A stretch of DNA of 5,000 bases from Methylophilaceae bacterium UBA5127 (GCA_002414145.1 DHYP01000024.1:14736-19735); one strand, 5' to 3'. Positions 1-5,000 are shown, counted from the stretch's first letter. Translations and numbers: made by a program. Notes: generated by a model not told the origin, from the sequence alone.

Positions 1-1686
1 CAAAGTGCAATCACAGGCAAACAATCACTAGAAGTTGAAAAAGGCCTGGCAAAAAGATTGGAAAAAGCATCAGAATACACTGCAAGCAACCAACTACAAT
101 TAGCAAAATCTATCGTACATGATGTGTTACTGGAAAATCCTCAACAAAAAAATGCCGTAGCACTCAATAGTCAAATTGATGAAAAACTAGGCACTACAAA
201 TAAAAGACCGCCACAACTCAAGCCCCCTTTTGATAAACCAGTCACCTTAGAGTTACGTGATGCCAACATTAAAGTGGTATTTGAGGCACTTTCACGTGCT
301 ACTGGCATCAACTTCATTTTAGATAAAGACATTCGACCTGATACTAAAGCAACGATTTTTATTAAAAAATTACCGATAGAAGAAGCCATTGATATGGTAC
401 TTTCTAGCAACGGCCTACAGAAAAAGGCCTTGTCGGAGAATTCGGCACTCGTCTTTCCTAGCAACCCACAAAAACTTAAAGACTATCAGGATCTTATGAT
501 TCGTAGTTTTTACTTAAACAATACCAGCGCCAAACAGATTGCGGCTTTACTTAAAGCCATGTTAAAAACGAAAGATATCTTTATTGATGAACGACTTAAC
601 ATGATTGTAATGCGCGACACGCCGGAAGTGGTGCGTATCGCAGAAAAACTAGTACAAGCCAATGACATCCCAGACGCTGAAGTGATGCTAGATATTGAAG
701 TACTAGAAGTAAGCCGCAATCGCTTACAAGAGTTAGGCATTGTCTATCCAAACCAACTTGCCGTGCTGAGCTCGGGCCCTAGTACAACCCTAACACTGGA
801 TGCGGAAAAGCATCTTAATAGCGGTGTCATTGGTGTATCACCAAACCCTGCGGTTAACTTTAAGAAAACCACAGGGGATGTTAACTTACTCTCCAACCCT
901 AGAATCCGCGTCAAAAATAATGAAAAAGCCAAAATCCTGGTTGGCGATAAAGTGCCTATTATCACGACCACTTCAACTGCGAATGTAGGTATTTCTGAAA
1001 GCGTTACCTACGTGGATGTCGGTCTAAAGCTCGATGTAGAGCCACACGTATCACTAGATGACTTCGTGAATATCAAGGTAGGCTTAGAGGTCAGCTCGCT
1101 CGGCGATAAAACCGTCACGACCAATGGTGCCACGGTCTATACGATCGGTACACGTAATGCCAATACGGTTTTACGTTTAAAAGACGGCGAAACACAAATA
1201 TTGGCTGGTTTAATACTAGACGATGAGCGCAAAAACGCAAAAAAACTGCCAGGCTTAGGGGATATCCCTTTGATAGGCAGACTATTCTCCAGTCAGGAAG
1301 ATAAAAAAAGTAAAACAGAAATCGTGTTAGCGATTACGCCTCGAGTCATCAGTAACATTCAGCTACCTAAAGCAGAAATCTCAGAATATTGGTCTGGAAC
1401 AGAAAATGTTATTAGTGATAAGCCACAAATCAGTACGCCAGCAACAAGTGCTAATCAACCACTTACCGCAATAGAAAGACTGCGTGAGCAAAGAAATCAG
1501 AGAGCCCTACAAACTGATAGCTCAAGCCAACCACAAACTGAGCAGCCAGTCCCTGTGACACCTGTTCCCGCTCCTGAGCCACAGCAACCTGAGCCTGTGC
1601 CTGAACCGCAAGCAGCACAGCCCCCTAGTCAAAACCAACCGAATGGAGTCGGATTTGACACCGCCAATCCACCTCCTCACATGTAA
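1..1686 (+). CDS. GspD/PilQ-type secretin, 5' end outside window
   Basis: Outer-membrane secretin of a type II secretion or type IV pilus-like system; 561 residues are visible. The frame is open to base 1, so the TTG at 58 is not the true start. Visible residues 1-65 are helical and TPR-like (QLAKSIVHDVLLENPQ). Residues about 80-155 look like an N0/STN domain (VTLELRDANIKVVFEALSRA). About 160-240 is one N1-type secretin_N domain (SAKQIAALLKAML, DERLNMIVM). About 285-450 is the secretin core, with hallmark LLSNPRIRVKNNEKAKILVG, VGLKLDVEPHV and LPGLGDIPLIGRLF, then a KTEIVLAITPRVI strand. Only one N1-like module is seen, fewer than the N1-N2-N3 of classical GspD. About 110 residues follow the core: a charged helix (ERLREQRNQRAL) and a Pro/Gln/Glu-rich, probably disordered tail. 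It heads a tight run of pseudopilin genes. Secretin identity is very secure; which machine it serves is not. Confidence 0.95.
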   Translation, partial: QSAITGKQSLEVEKGLAKRLEKASEYTASNQLQLAKSIVHDVLLENPQQKNAVALNSQIDEKLGTTNKRPPQLKPPFDKPVTLELRDANIKVVFEALSRATGINFILDKDIRPDTKATIFIKKLPIEEAIDMVLSSNGLQKKALSENSALVFPSNPQKLKDYQDLMIRSFYLNNTSAKQIAALLKAMLKTKDIFIDERLNMIVMRDTPEVVRIAEKLVQANDIPDAEVMLDIEVLEVSRNRLQELGIVYPNQLAVLSSGPSTTLTLDAEKHLNSGVIGVSPNPAVNFKKTTGDVNLLSNPRIRVKNNEKAKILVGDKVPIITTTSTANVGISESVTYVDVGLKLDVEPHVSLDDFVNIKVGLEVSSLGDKTVTTNGATVYTIGTRNANTVLRLKDGETQILAGLILDDERKNAKKLPGLGDIPLIGRLFSSQEDKKSKTEIVLAITPRVISNIQLPKAEISEYWSGTENVISDKPQISTPATSANQPLTAIERLREQRNQRALQTDSSSQPQTEQPVPVTPVPAPEPQQPEPVPEPQAAQPPSQNQPNGVGFDTANPPPHM

Positions 1687-1695
1687 ATACCTATC

Positions 1696-2187
1696 ATGAA
1701 ACGTGATTGTGGTTTTACACTGATTGAGCTCGTGGTCACAGTAGCAATTGTAGCCATATTGGCCAGCGCAGCGGTGCCCTTGCTAAAAGTCAGTGTGCAA
1801 CGCAATAAGGAAATAGAGTTGCGCACGCATTTACGGCAACTCCGTGATGCTATTGATGCTTATAAAAAAGCATATGACGAGGGTCGCATAGAATTAAAAA
1901 CTGAAGGTAAAACAGGTTACCCGCCTAACCTCACGGTATTGGTTGAGGGTATTCCTGATAAAAGAGATCCCAATAACAAACAAAAATTAAAATTTTTACG
2001 GCGTATTCCCATAGACCCGATGTCATCTAACAACGCATCTAGTGAGTCTCGTGATGCAAGTACTTCATGGGGGTTACGTAGCTATGATAGTGAAGCAGCG
2101 CATCCAACGTCTGGTGAAGATGTTTACGATGTGTATTCATTGAGTCCTCTAACAGGTTCCAACGGTATTCCATATGCTCAGTGGTAG
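1696..2187 (+). CDS. GspG-like pseudopilin 1 (prepilin-type protein)
   Basis: A 163-residue type II secretion/type IV pilin-like protein. It has a six-residue leader MKRDCG, then FTLIELVVTVAIVAILASAA, a canonical prepilin peptidase site (cleavage after Gly6, N-methyl Phe+1, Glu+5) and hydrophobic N-terminal helix. It would be processed at the inner membrane and assembled in the periplasmic pseudopilus. The globular part has a helix (LRTHLRQLRDAIDAYKKAYD), a RRIPIDPM motif near residue 105, and a C-terminal VYDVYSLSPLTG...YAQW segment. The start lies 9 nt after the secretin stop. No Shine-Dalgarno is visible, so translation is probably coupled to the secretin. The calcium-site pattern of classical GspG is not obvious. 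It is GspG-like by layout, but the exact position in the machine is unknown. Confidence 0.93.
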   Translation: MKRDCGFTLIELVVTVAIVAILASAAVPLLKVSVQRNKEIELRTHLRQLRDAIDAYKKAYDEGRIELKTEGKTGYPPNLTVLVEGIPDKRDPNNKQKLKFLRRIPIDPMSSNNASSESRDASTSWGLRSYDSEAAHPTSGEDVYDVYSLSPLTGSNGIPYAQW

Positions 2188-2563
2188 TCCTAATAAGAAA
2201 CAAGGGTTCACTCTGGTCGAACTGTTAGTGGTACTGTCCATATTGGCATTACTGCTTACACTGGCTGTACCCAGATATTTCAAAAGTATAGAGCGCGCCA
2301 AAGAAGCCACTTTAAAACATGACTTAAATAGCATGCGTGATGGCATCGATAAATATTATGCTGACCATGGCAAGTATCCTGAGAGTTTAGAAGAGTTGTC
2401 TAAACAAAAATATATTAACAAGCTACCCATTGACCCCATCACTGAAAGCACATCCACTTGGATTATCATACCACCAGAGCCACCTCTAGAAGGCGAGGTA
2501 TATGATGTACAGAGTGGCGCGACAGGAACAGCGCAAGATGGCACCAAATTTTCGACATGGTGA
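2174..2563 (+). CDS. GspG-like pseudopilin 2 (prepilin-type protein)
   Basis: A 129-residue prepilin-type protein whose ATG lies inside the end of pseudopilin 1 (14-nt overlap, different frame), which suggests translational coupling. The leader is MLSGSPNKKQG, followed by the cleavage motif FTLVELLVVLSILALLLTLA with Glu+5 present. A helix (EATLKHDLNSMRDGIDKYYADHG) and KYPESLEELSKQKYINKLPIDPI follow, a typical GspG-like globular start, then VYDVQSGATGTAQDGTKFSTW at the end. It shares the P-x-DP motif, the VYDV segment and the terminal Trp with pseudopilin 1, so the two are probably paralogues. It is the most GspG-like of the three and a candidate major pseudopilin, but that role is inferred. 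Confidence 0.93.
   Translation: MLSGSPNKKQGFTLVELLVVLSILALLLTLAVPRYFKSIERAKEATLKHDLNSMRDGIDKYYADHGKYPESLEELSKQKYINKLPIDPITESTSTWIIIPPEPPLEGEVYDVQSGATGTAQDGTKFSTW
2559..2563 (+). promoter_or_regulatory. Shine-Dalgarno for the TTG-started pseudopilin 3
   Basis: GGTGA matches part of the anti-Shine-Dalgarno complement (TAAGGAGGTGA) and lies 7 nt upstream of the TTG at 2571. It spans the TGA stop of the preceding gene, so termination and re-initiation are likely coupled. It decides the start of a gene that has no ATG before its prepilin signal. Confidence 0.6.
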
Positions 2564-2570
2564 TAAGTGA

Positions 2571-3035
2571 TTGTTCAGAGTAACTAAACTATCTGGATTT
2601 ACATTTATTGGCCTACTGATGGTGATCGCCATTTCTGGTATCGCGCTAGCAGGCGTAGGAATTGTTTGGCACCAATCAGCGCAACGTGAACGCGAGTCTG
2701 AGTTACTTTATATTGGTGATCAATATAGTAAAGCTATTTCCAGCTACTATCTTAGTAGCCCGACTAACCCCAAGCAATATCCTAAATCATTAGAAGCATT
2801 AATACTAGACAAACGCTTTCAAAACAAAAAACGTCATTTACGTAAGCTCTATCCCGACCCAATGACCCATGGCAAACCTTGGGGGCTCATCAAACAACAA
2901 GATCAAATTGTCGGCATTTATAGCACATCAAAGGAAACGCCTATTAAGACTTCACAATTTCAACCTCCATATGAAGGGTTCGCGGAAGCTAAAACCTATA
3001 GCGATTGGAAGTTTGTGCCTAATGTCAGCAATTGA
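2571..3035 (+). CDS. Divergent pseudopilin 3, Gly at position +5
   Basis: A 154-residue prepilin-like protein. The start is TTG at 2571: a TGA in the same frame lies just upstream (2568-2570) and no ATG precedes the signal. A GGTGA Shine-Dalgarno at 2559-2563 sits 7 nt before it and overlaps the stop of pseudopilin 2. The leader is MFRVTKLSG, then FTFIGLLMVIAISGIALAGV. The prepilin cleavage Gly is present but the usual Glu+5 is Gly. A helix (ERESELLYIGDQYSKAISSYYL) and RKLYPDPMTHGKPWGLI, matching the P-x-DPM motif of its neighbours, follow. The C-terminus carries IYSTSKETPIKT and YSDWKFVP, a pattern I associate with type II secretion pseudopilins of betaproteobacteria. Loss of Glu+5 is typical of GspK tip pseudopilins, but this protein is much shorter than GspK, so its place at a tip is a guess. 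Confidence 0.9.
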   Translation: MFRVTKLSGFTFIGLLMVIAISGIALAGVGIVWHQSAQRERESELLYIGDQYSKAISSYYLSSPTNPKQYPKSLEALILDKRFQNKKRHLRKLYPDPMTHGKPWGLIKQQDQIVGIYSTSKETPIKTSQFQPPYEGFAEAKTYSDWKFVPNVSN

Positions 3036-3062
3036 CAACGCCTAATATTTAACCTAATGCTA

Positions 3063-3078
3063 CTGCTTAACTAAGCAG
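3063..3078. terminator. Short palindrome between convergent genes, weak terminator candidate
   Basis: CTGCTTAACTAAGCAG is a perfect inverted repeat with 7-nt arms around a 2-nt centre (a realistic hairpin has 6 bp and a 4-nt loop). It covers the stop codon of the minus-strand transglycosylase and sits in the 35-nt gap between two convergent genes. Neither strand has a clear U-tract after it, so it may only weakly slow or protect the two transcript ends. Being palindromic it would form in either transcript. Confidence 0.35.
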
Positions 3079-3667
3079 AAAACTTTTGATAATACTTAAG
3101 TACCTTAGGTACATACAGCATAGTTTCTACGTAAGGTGGTATCTGGTTATTGTATTTTTGCACAGCATAAGGCCCTGCATTGTAAGCGGCTAATGCTAAT
3201 GATAAATTTCCATGAAACAATCCCAGCAACTCTTTCAAATATTGTGCACCAGCTAGAATATTTTGCTTACAATCGCGTTTGTTGCTTACATTAAACTTTT
3301 TTGCAGTCGCAGGCATCAACTGCATTAAACCATAGGCTCCTTTTGCAGATACCGCGTTAGGATTATGTTTTGATTCTACGGCAATCACCGCATGTATTAA
3401 TGCAGGGTCTAGCGTTGTCGCCTTGGCCGCAGCTACTACCTCATTGTGATAAGGTAAATGGCTAGTTTTTACACGCTGTATTGTTTCACTAACAAAAGCC
3501 ATATCATCCTGAATAATAATGACATGATTACCTTCTGGATGTTCGCTAGAAATAGTAATTTCATCCTCTGATGAGGCATCGATAAACACATCACCTGCAT
3601 AAATACTCCGACTATTCAACATCAATAGATAGCAGGCGAACCAAAAATAATGATGATATTTTTTCAT
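3071..3667 (-). CDS. Exported SLT-family lytic transglycosylase
   Basis: A 198-residue murein lytic transglycosylase that would cleave the MurNAc-GlcNAc bond of peptidoglycan with formation of 1,6-anhydroMurNAc. A signal peptide is visible (MKKYHHYFWFACYLLMLNS, likely cleaved after Ala24 in SIYA-GD). Residues 25-65 form an acidic, beta-rich linker. The SLT domain spans about 72-195: AVIAVESKHNPNAVS with probable catalytic Glu98, GAYGLMQLMPATAKKF (110-125), AAYNAGPYAV (160-169) and YVPKVLKYYQ (185-194). The order and residues match family 1 SLT/MltC-like enzymes, in a short form with no extra binding domains. The start is fixed by an in-frame TGA two codons upstream. No Shine-Dalgarno is visible before the ATG. 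It is convergent with the secretion operon, so not co-transcribed, although such enzymes often accompany secretion or pilus machines. Confidence 0.94.
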   Translation of the reverse strand: MKKYHHYFWFACYLLMLNSRSIYAGDVFIDASSEDEITISSEHPEGNHVIIIQDDMAFVSETIQRVKTSHLPYHNEVVAAAKATTLDPALIHAVIAVESKHNPNAVSAKGAYGLMQLMPATAKKFNVSNKRDCKQNILAGAQYLKELLGLFHGNLSLALAAYNAGPYAVQKYNNQIPPYVETMLYVPKVLKYYQKFSA

Positions 3668-3674
3668 ATATCAA

Positions 3675-3682
3675 ATCATACC
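3675..3682 (-). promoter_or_regulatory. Candidate extended -10 promoter of the transglycosylase gene
   Basis: On the minus strand, TG-G-TATGAT is a good extended -10 element (TATGAT at 3675-3680). No convincing -35 is seen 16-18 bp upstream, which extended -10 promoters can tolerate. Exactly 7 nt separate the -10 from the ATG at 3667, so initiation at the usual distance would fall on or next to the A of the start codon, giving a leaderless or nearly leaderless mRNA. That fits the lack of a Shine-Dalgarno. No other promoter was convincing in this direction. Confidence 0.4.
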
Positions 3683-3751
3683 AGTTGACTGTTACAGATA
3701 AGTGTTCACTCTATACCAAATTACAAATTATGAAAGTTATAGTTTGAATAT

Positions 3752-3767
3752 TAGCCCATACGGGCTA
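3752..3767. promoter_or_regulatory. Dyad, possible operator or small hairpin
   Basis: TAGCCC / GGGCTA arms of 6 bp around ATAC form the only GC-rich dyad of the intergenic region. On the plus strand it lies between weak promoter-like hexamers, TTGAAT (3744-3749) and TATACA (3766-3771), 16 bp apart, so a regulator binding there could control a promoter. Both hexamers are only partial matches to consensus. The dyad could equally be a transcript hairpin or chance. Confidence 0.3.
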
Positions 3768-3935
3768 TACAAAATGCAGGGTTTTATTGGTATAACTACC
3801 ATTTGGGGGATATGCATGCTAAGCAAGTCTTGTTATTCTTCAGCTACACAAAACTGTGTTAATTTAATTTAGTAATGTTCATCAAGAGCTTTTTTTATTT
3901 TTGATGACTTTTCTAGTAGATTTATATAAAAATTT

Positions 3936-3940
3936 GGGAG
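3936..3940 (+). promoter_or_regulatory. Shine-Dalgarno fixing the DUF336 gene start
   Basis: GGGAG lies 8 nt before the ATG at 3949 and is the strongest ribosome binding site in the window. It selects 3949 over the in-frame TTG/ATG codons at 3901 and 3904, which would add 16 residues in front of a clean signal peptide. Confidence 0.8.
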
Positions 3941-3948
3941 AAATTCAA

Positions 3949-4797
3949 ATGACAAAAATTCAACGTATTACGCTTGCAGTACTCAGCACTCTAGCAATCT
4001 CAGCCGTCAGCATGTCTGCACAAGCAGGTCTTTTTGGTGGTGGTAGTGGTTCTCCATCTCCAGCACCAGCTGGCGCATGTGCTGGCTTGCCAACCTACGC
4101 TCAACTCAAAGCTGCTTTAATCGCGGCCTCTGCAGCTGACACTTCAGGTTTCAATCTCAACATGTGGGGTACTGTAGTTAATCGTGATGGTATCGTCTGT
4201 GCTGTAGCATTTACTGGTACTGACCGCGGGTCTCAATGGCCAGGTAGCCGTGTTATTTCAGCACAAAAAGCCAACACTGCCAACGCATTTAGTTTGCCAG
4301 GTTTAGCTTTATCTACTTCCAACTTATACTCAGCAGTACAAGGTACTGAAGCATCAAACAACAACTTAGGCGGTAGCTTATACGGCCTACAATTCAGCAA
4401 CCCAGTGGATACAGAAGCTGCATACAGCGGTAATCAAGCGTTAGTAGGTTCTGCAAATGACCCGATGGTAGGCAAACGTATCGGCGGTGTAAACGTGTTT
4501 GGTGGTGGCTTAGCACTTTATGACAGTACGGGTAAAATTGTAGGTGGTCTTGGCCTGTCAGGTGACACTTCTTGTGCAGACCATAACCAAGCTTGGTTAA
4601 CACGTAAAAACCTAAATCTAGACTACGTACCAGCTGGTGTATCAGGTGATGCTACTCGCCCAGACAACATGGTAATTGATGACTTTCTTGGTGCTAGCAA
4701 AAACAACAAAACAGACGGATGGGAACAACCAACTTGTGCTAATCCTACCGACCCAGCTTTATTACCTGTAGTAAACGTAGTTCCTAAGAACATCTAA
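3949..4797 (+). CDS. Exported GlcG/HbpS-family (DUF336) putative heme-binding protein
   Basis: A 282-residue protein with a Sec signal peptide (MTKIQRITLAVLSTLAISAV; cleavage predicted after Ala26 in SAQA-GLFGGG), so periplasmic or secreted. A Gly/Ser/Pro/Ala-rich linker covers 27-43. The GlcG/HbpS fold follows in outline: TYAQLKAALIAASAAD helix (49-64), WGTVVNRDGIVCAV strands (73-86), SAQKANTANAF helix (104-114), and the family's most recognisable part, VFGGGLALYDSTGKIVGGLG to LSGDTSCADHNQAW (183-216). Family members bind heme or small ligands, but no heme ligand can be named here. Four cysteines (44, 84, 209, 263) could form two disulfides. A 55-residue Asn/Asp/Pro-rich tail follows the domain and the protein ends VVPKNI. 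It is transcribed alone and closed by its own terminator. Family assignment is fairly secure; heme binding is a family-level label only. Confidence 0.85.
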   Translation: MTKIQRITLAVLSTLAISAVSMSAQAGLFGGGSGSPSPAPAGACAGLPTYAQLKAALIAASAADTSGFNLNMWGTVVNRDGIVCAVAFTGTDRGSQWPGSRVISAQKANTANAFSLPGLALSTSNLYSAVQGTEASNNNLGGSLYGLQFSNPVDTEAAYSGNQALVGSANDPMVGKRIGGVNVFGGGLALYDSTGKIVGGLGLSGDTSCADHNQAWLTRKNLNLDYVPAGVSGDATRPDNMVIDDFLGASKNNKTDGWEQPTCANPTDPALLPVVNVVPKNI

Positions 4798-4840
4798 TAT
4801 CGCATTCAGCAATGTTACGCTAGTGCGTTTAATGTAAGTA

Positions 4841-4869
4841 AAAAAGCCCTCAAGTATTGAGGGCTTTTT
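4841..4869 (+). terminator. Rho-independent terminator of the DUF336 gene
   Basis: A perfect 13-bp stem (AAAAAGCCCTCAA, 4841-4853, with TTGAGGGCTTTTT, 4857-4869) around a GTA loop is followed by ATTTT, giving a strong U-tract. It begins 43 nt after the stop codon. The A-run on the left arm gives a U-run on the other strand, so it may also act as a back-up stop for minus-strand rRNA transcription. Confidence 0.93.
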
Positions 4870-4930
4870 ATTTTGCTTGCGCTTTATCGCACTTTCTTAG
4901 GCAATCAACCATATCAATAGGATACAAACG

Positions 4931-4958
4931 AATAAAGCCCTCGAATGAGGGCTTTATT
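4931..4958 (-). terminator. Terminator of the incoming rRNA operon
   Basis: A perfect 12-bp stem (AATAAAGCCCTC, 4931-4942, with GAGGGCTTTATT, 4947-4958) with a four-base loop GAAT. On the minus strand it comes about 12 nt after the 3' end of the 5S rRNA and is followed by a T-rich CGTTTG run, so it most likely ends the rRNA transcript. Its stem core AAAGCCCTC/GAGGGCTTT is the same as that of the terminator 61 nt to the left. As a symmetric hairpin it may work on both strands. Confidence 0.85.
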
Positions 4959-4969
4959 GTATAAATAAA

Positions 4970-5000
4970 GAGCTAGGAGATGACCTACTTTGGCTACGGC
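4970..5000 (-). rRNA. rrf: 5S rRNA, 3' end only (cut by right edge)
   Basis: Read on the minus strand the last 31 nt are GCCGTAGCCAAAGTAGG followed by TCATCTCCTAGCTC. This matches the 3' end of betaproteobacterial 5S rRNA as I recall it (CCGTGTGAAAGTAGG, then TCATC and the closing arm of helix I). The terminal CCTAGCTC would pair with a 5' end starting near GAGCTAGG, outside the window. A strong hairpin follows directly, as expected at the end of an rRNA operon. No minus-strand reading frame explains the stretch better. Only about a quarter of the gene is visible and the exact 3' end is uncertain by one or two bases. Confidence 0.75.

Larger units (their letters stand above)
3668..3948. other. 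Divergent intergenic region with several inverted repeats
   Basis: This 281-nt AT-rich stretch separates the start of the minus-strand transglycosylase from the plus-strand DUF336 gene and has no convincing ORF. It contains a dyad TAGCCC-ATAC-GGGCTA at 3752-3767, an outer inverted repeat TATACCAA (3712-3719) / TTGGTATA (3787-3794), a G-run after ACTACCATTTGGGGGATA (3795-3812), and a T-rich tract at 3890-3902 flanked by TCATCAA / TTGATGA (3879-3885 / 3901-3907). It most likely holds both promoters and possibly one or more operators. I could not assign a strong sigma-70 promoter for the plus-strand gene. Confidence 0.5.

Noticed and set aside
58..60. TTG as the start codon of the secretin
   Set aside because: The frame is open back to base 1 with plausible helical protein sequence (SLEVEKGLAKRLEKA), and no Shine-Dalgarno precedes the TTG. 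The gene is truncated by the window.
3879..3907. TCATCAA...TTGATGA with a T-rich tract as a terminator
   Set aside because: The stem is 7 bp and AT-rich with a 15-nt loop, the T-run is inside the loop rather than after the stem, and no gene on the plus strand ends just upstream.
3901..3928. TTGATG-16 bp-TATATA as the promoter of the DUF336 gene
   Set aside because: The hexamer matches are fair, but transcription would start near 3935, right at the Shine-Dalgarno, leaving almost no leader. Kept only as a weak possibility.
3901..3948. Longer start (TTG 3901 or ATG 3904) for the DUF336 protein
   Set aside because: It would put 16 residues before a clean signal peptide, and the good GGGAG Shine-Dalgarno at 3936-3940 points to ATG 3949.
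4394..4603. Minus-strand reading frame of 69 codons inside the DUF336 gene
   Set aside because: It is fully contained in a well-supported gene, lacks a ribosome binding site and shows no recognisable domain, so it is a shadow frame. The same holds for the other antisense frames within the secretin and pseudopilins.
4801..4827. CGCA...TGCG inverted repeat after the DUF336 stop
   Set aside because: Only 4 bp of stem with a long loop; the strong hairpin 14 nt further on is a sufficient terminator.
4959..5000. C-terminus of a minus-strand protein gene ending in TAA within the terminator
   Set aside because: A frame reading RSQSRSSPSSLFIQ then stop exists, but the same bases match the conserved 3' end of 5S rRNA, which explains them better.

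Overview
The window is AT-rich and reads as chromosome of a Gram-negative bacterium, most likely a betaproteobacterium of the Methylophilales/Nitrosomonadales kind. This rests on a two-membrane secretion cluster (secretin plus pseudopilins), a GlcG/HbpS-type exported protein, and the 3' end of a 5S rRNA whose AAAGTAGGTCATC block looks betaproteobacterial. The taxonomic placement is inference.

Layout. (1) 1-3035, plus strand: the downstream half of an operon for a type II secretion / type IV pilus-like machine. It holds a secretin open at the left edge (1-1686), then three small prepilin-type proteins (1696-2187, 2174-2563, 2571-3035) packed with gaps of 7-9 nt or an overlap of 14 nt. (2) 3071-3667, minus strand: an exported SLT-type lytic transglycosylase, convergent with the operon. 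(3) 3668-3948: an AT-rich divergent intergenic region with several small inverted repeats. (4) 3949-4797, plus strand: a secreted GlcG/HbpS-family (DUF336) protein with four cysteines and a strong Shine-Dalgarno, closed by a textbook intrinsic terminator at 4841-4869. (5) 4931-5000: a second hairpin terminator and the last ~31 nt of a 5S rRNA gene on the minus strand, so an rRNA operon enters from the right and converges on the DUF336 gene.

How the parts fit. The secretin would form the outer-membrane channel. The pseudopilins, after prepilin-peptidase processing, would form the periplasmic piston or short pilus. The ATPase, platform and inner-membrane components are not in view and probably lie to the left. 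The lytic transglycosylase could open peptidoglycan for such a machine, but its convergent orientation makes this only a suggestion. The DUF336 gene appears to be an independent transcription unit. No mobile element, CRISPR array or tRNA was seen. The most unusual points are the three divergent pseudopilins (the third lacks Glu+5), a short-periplasmic-domain secretin with a long Pro/Gln-rich tail, and a possible leaderless transglycosylase mRNA.
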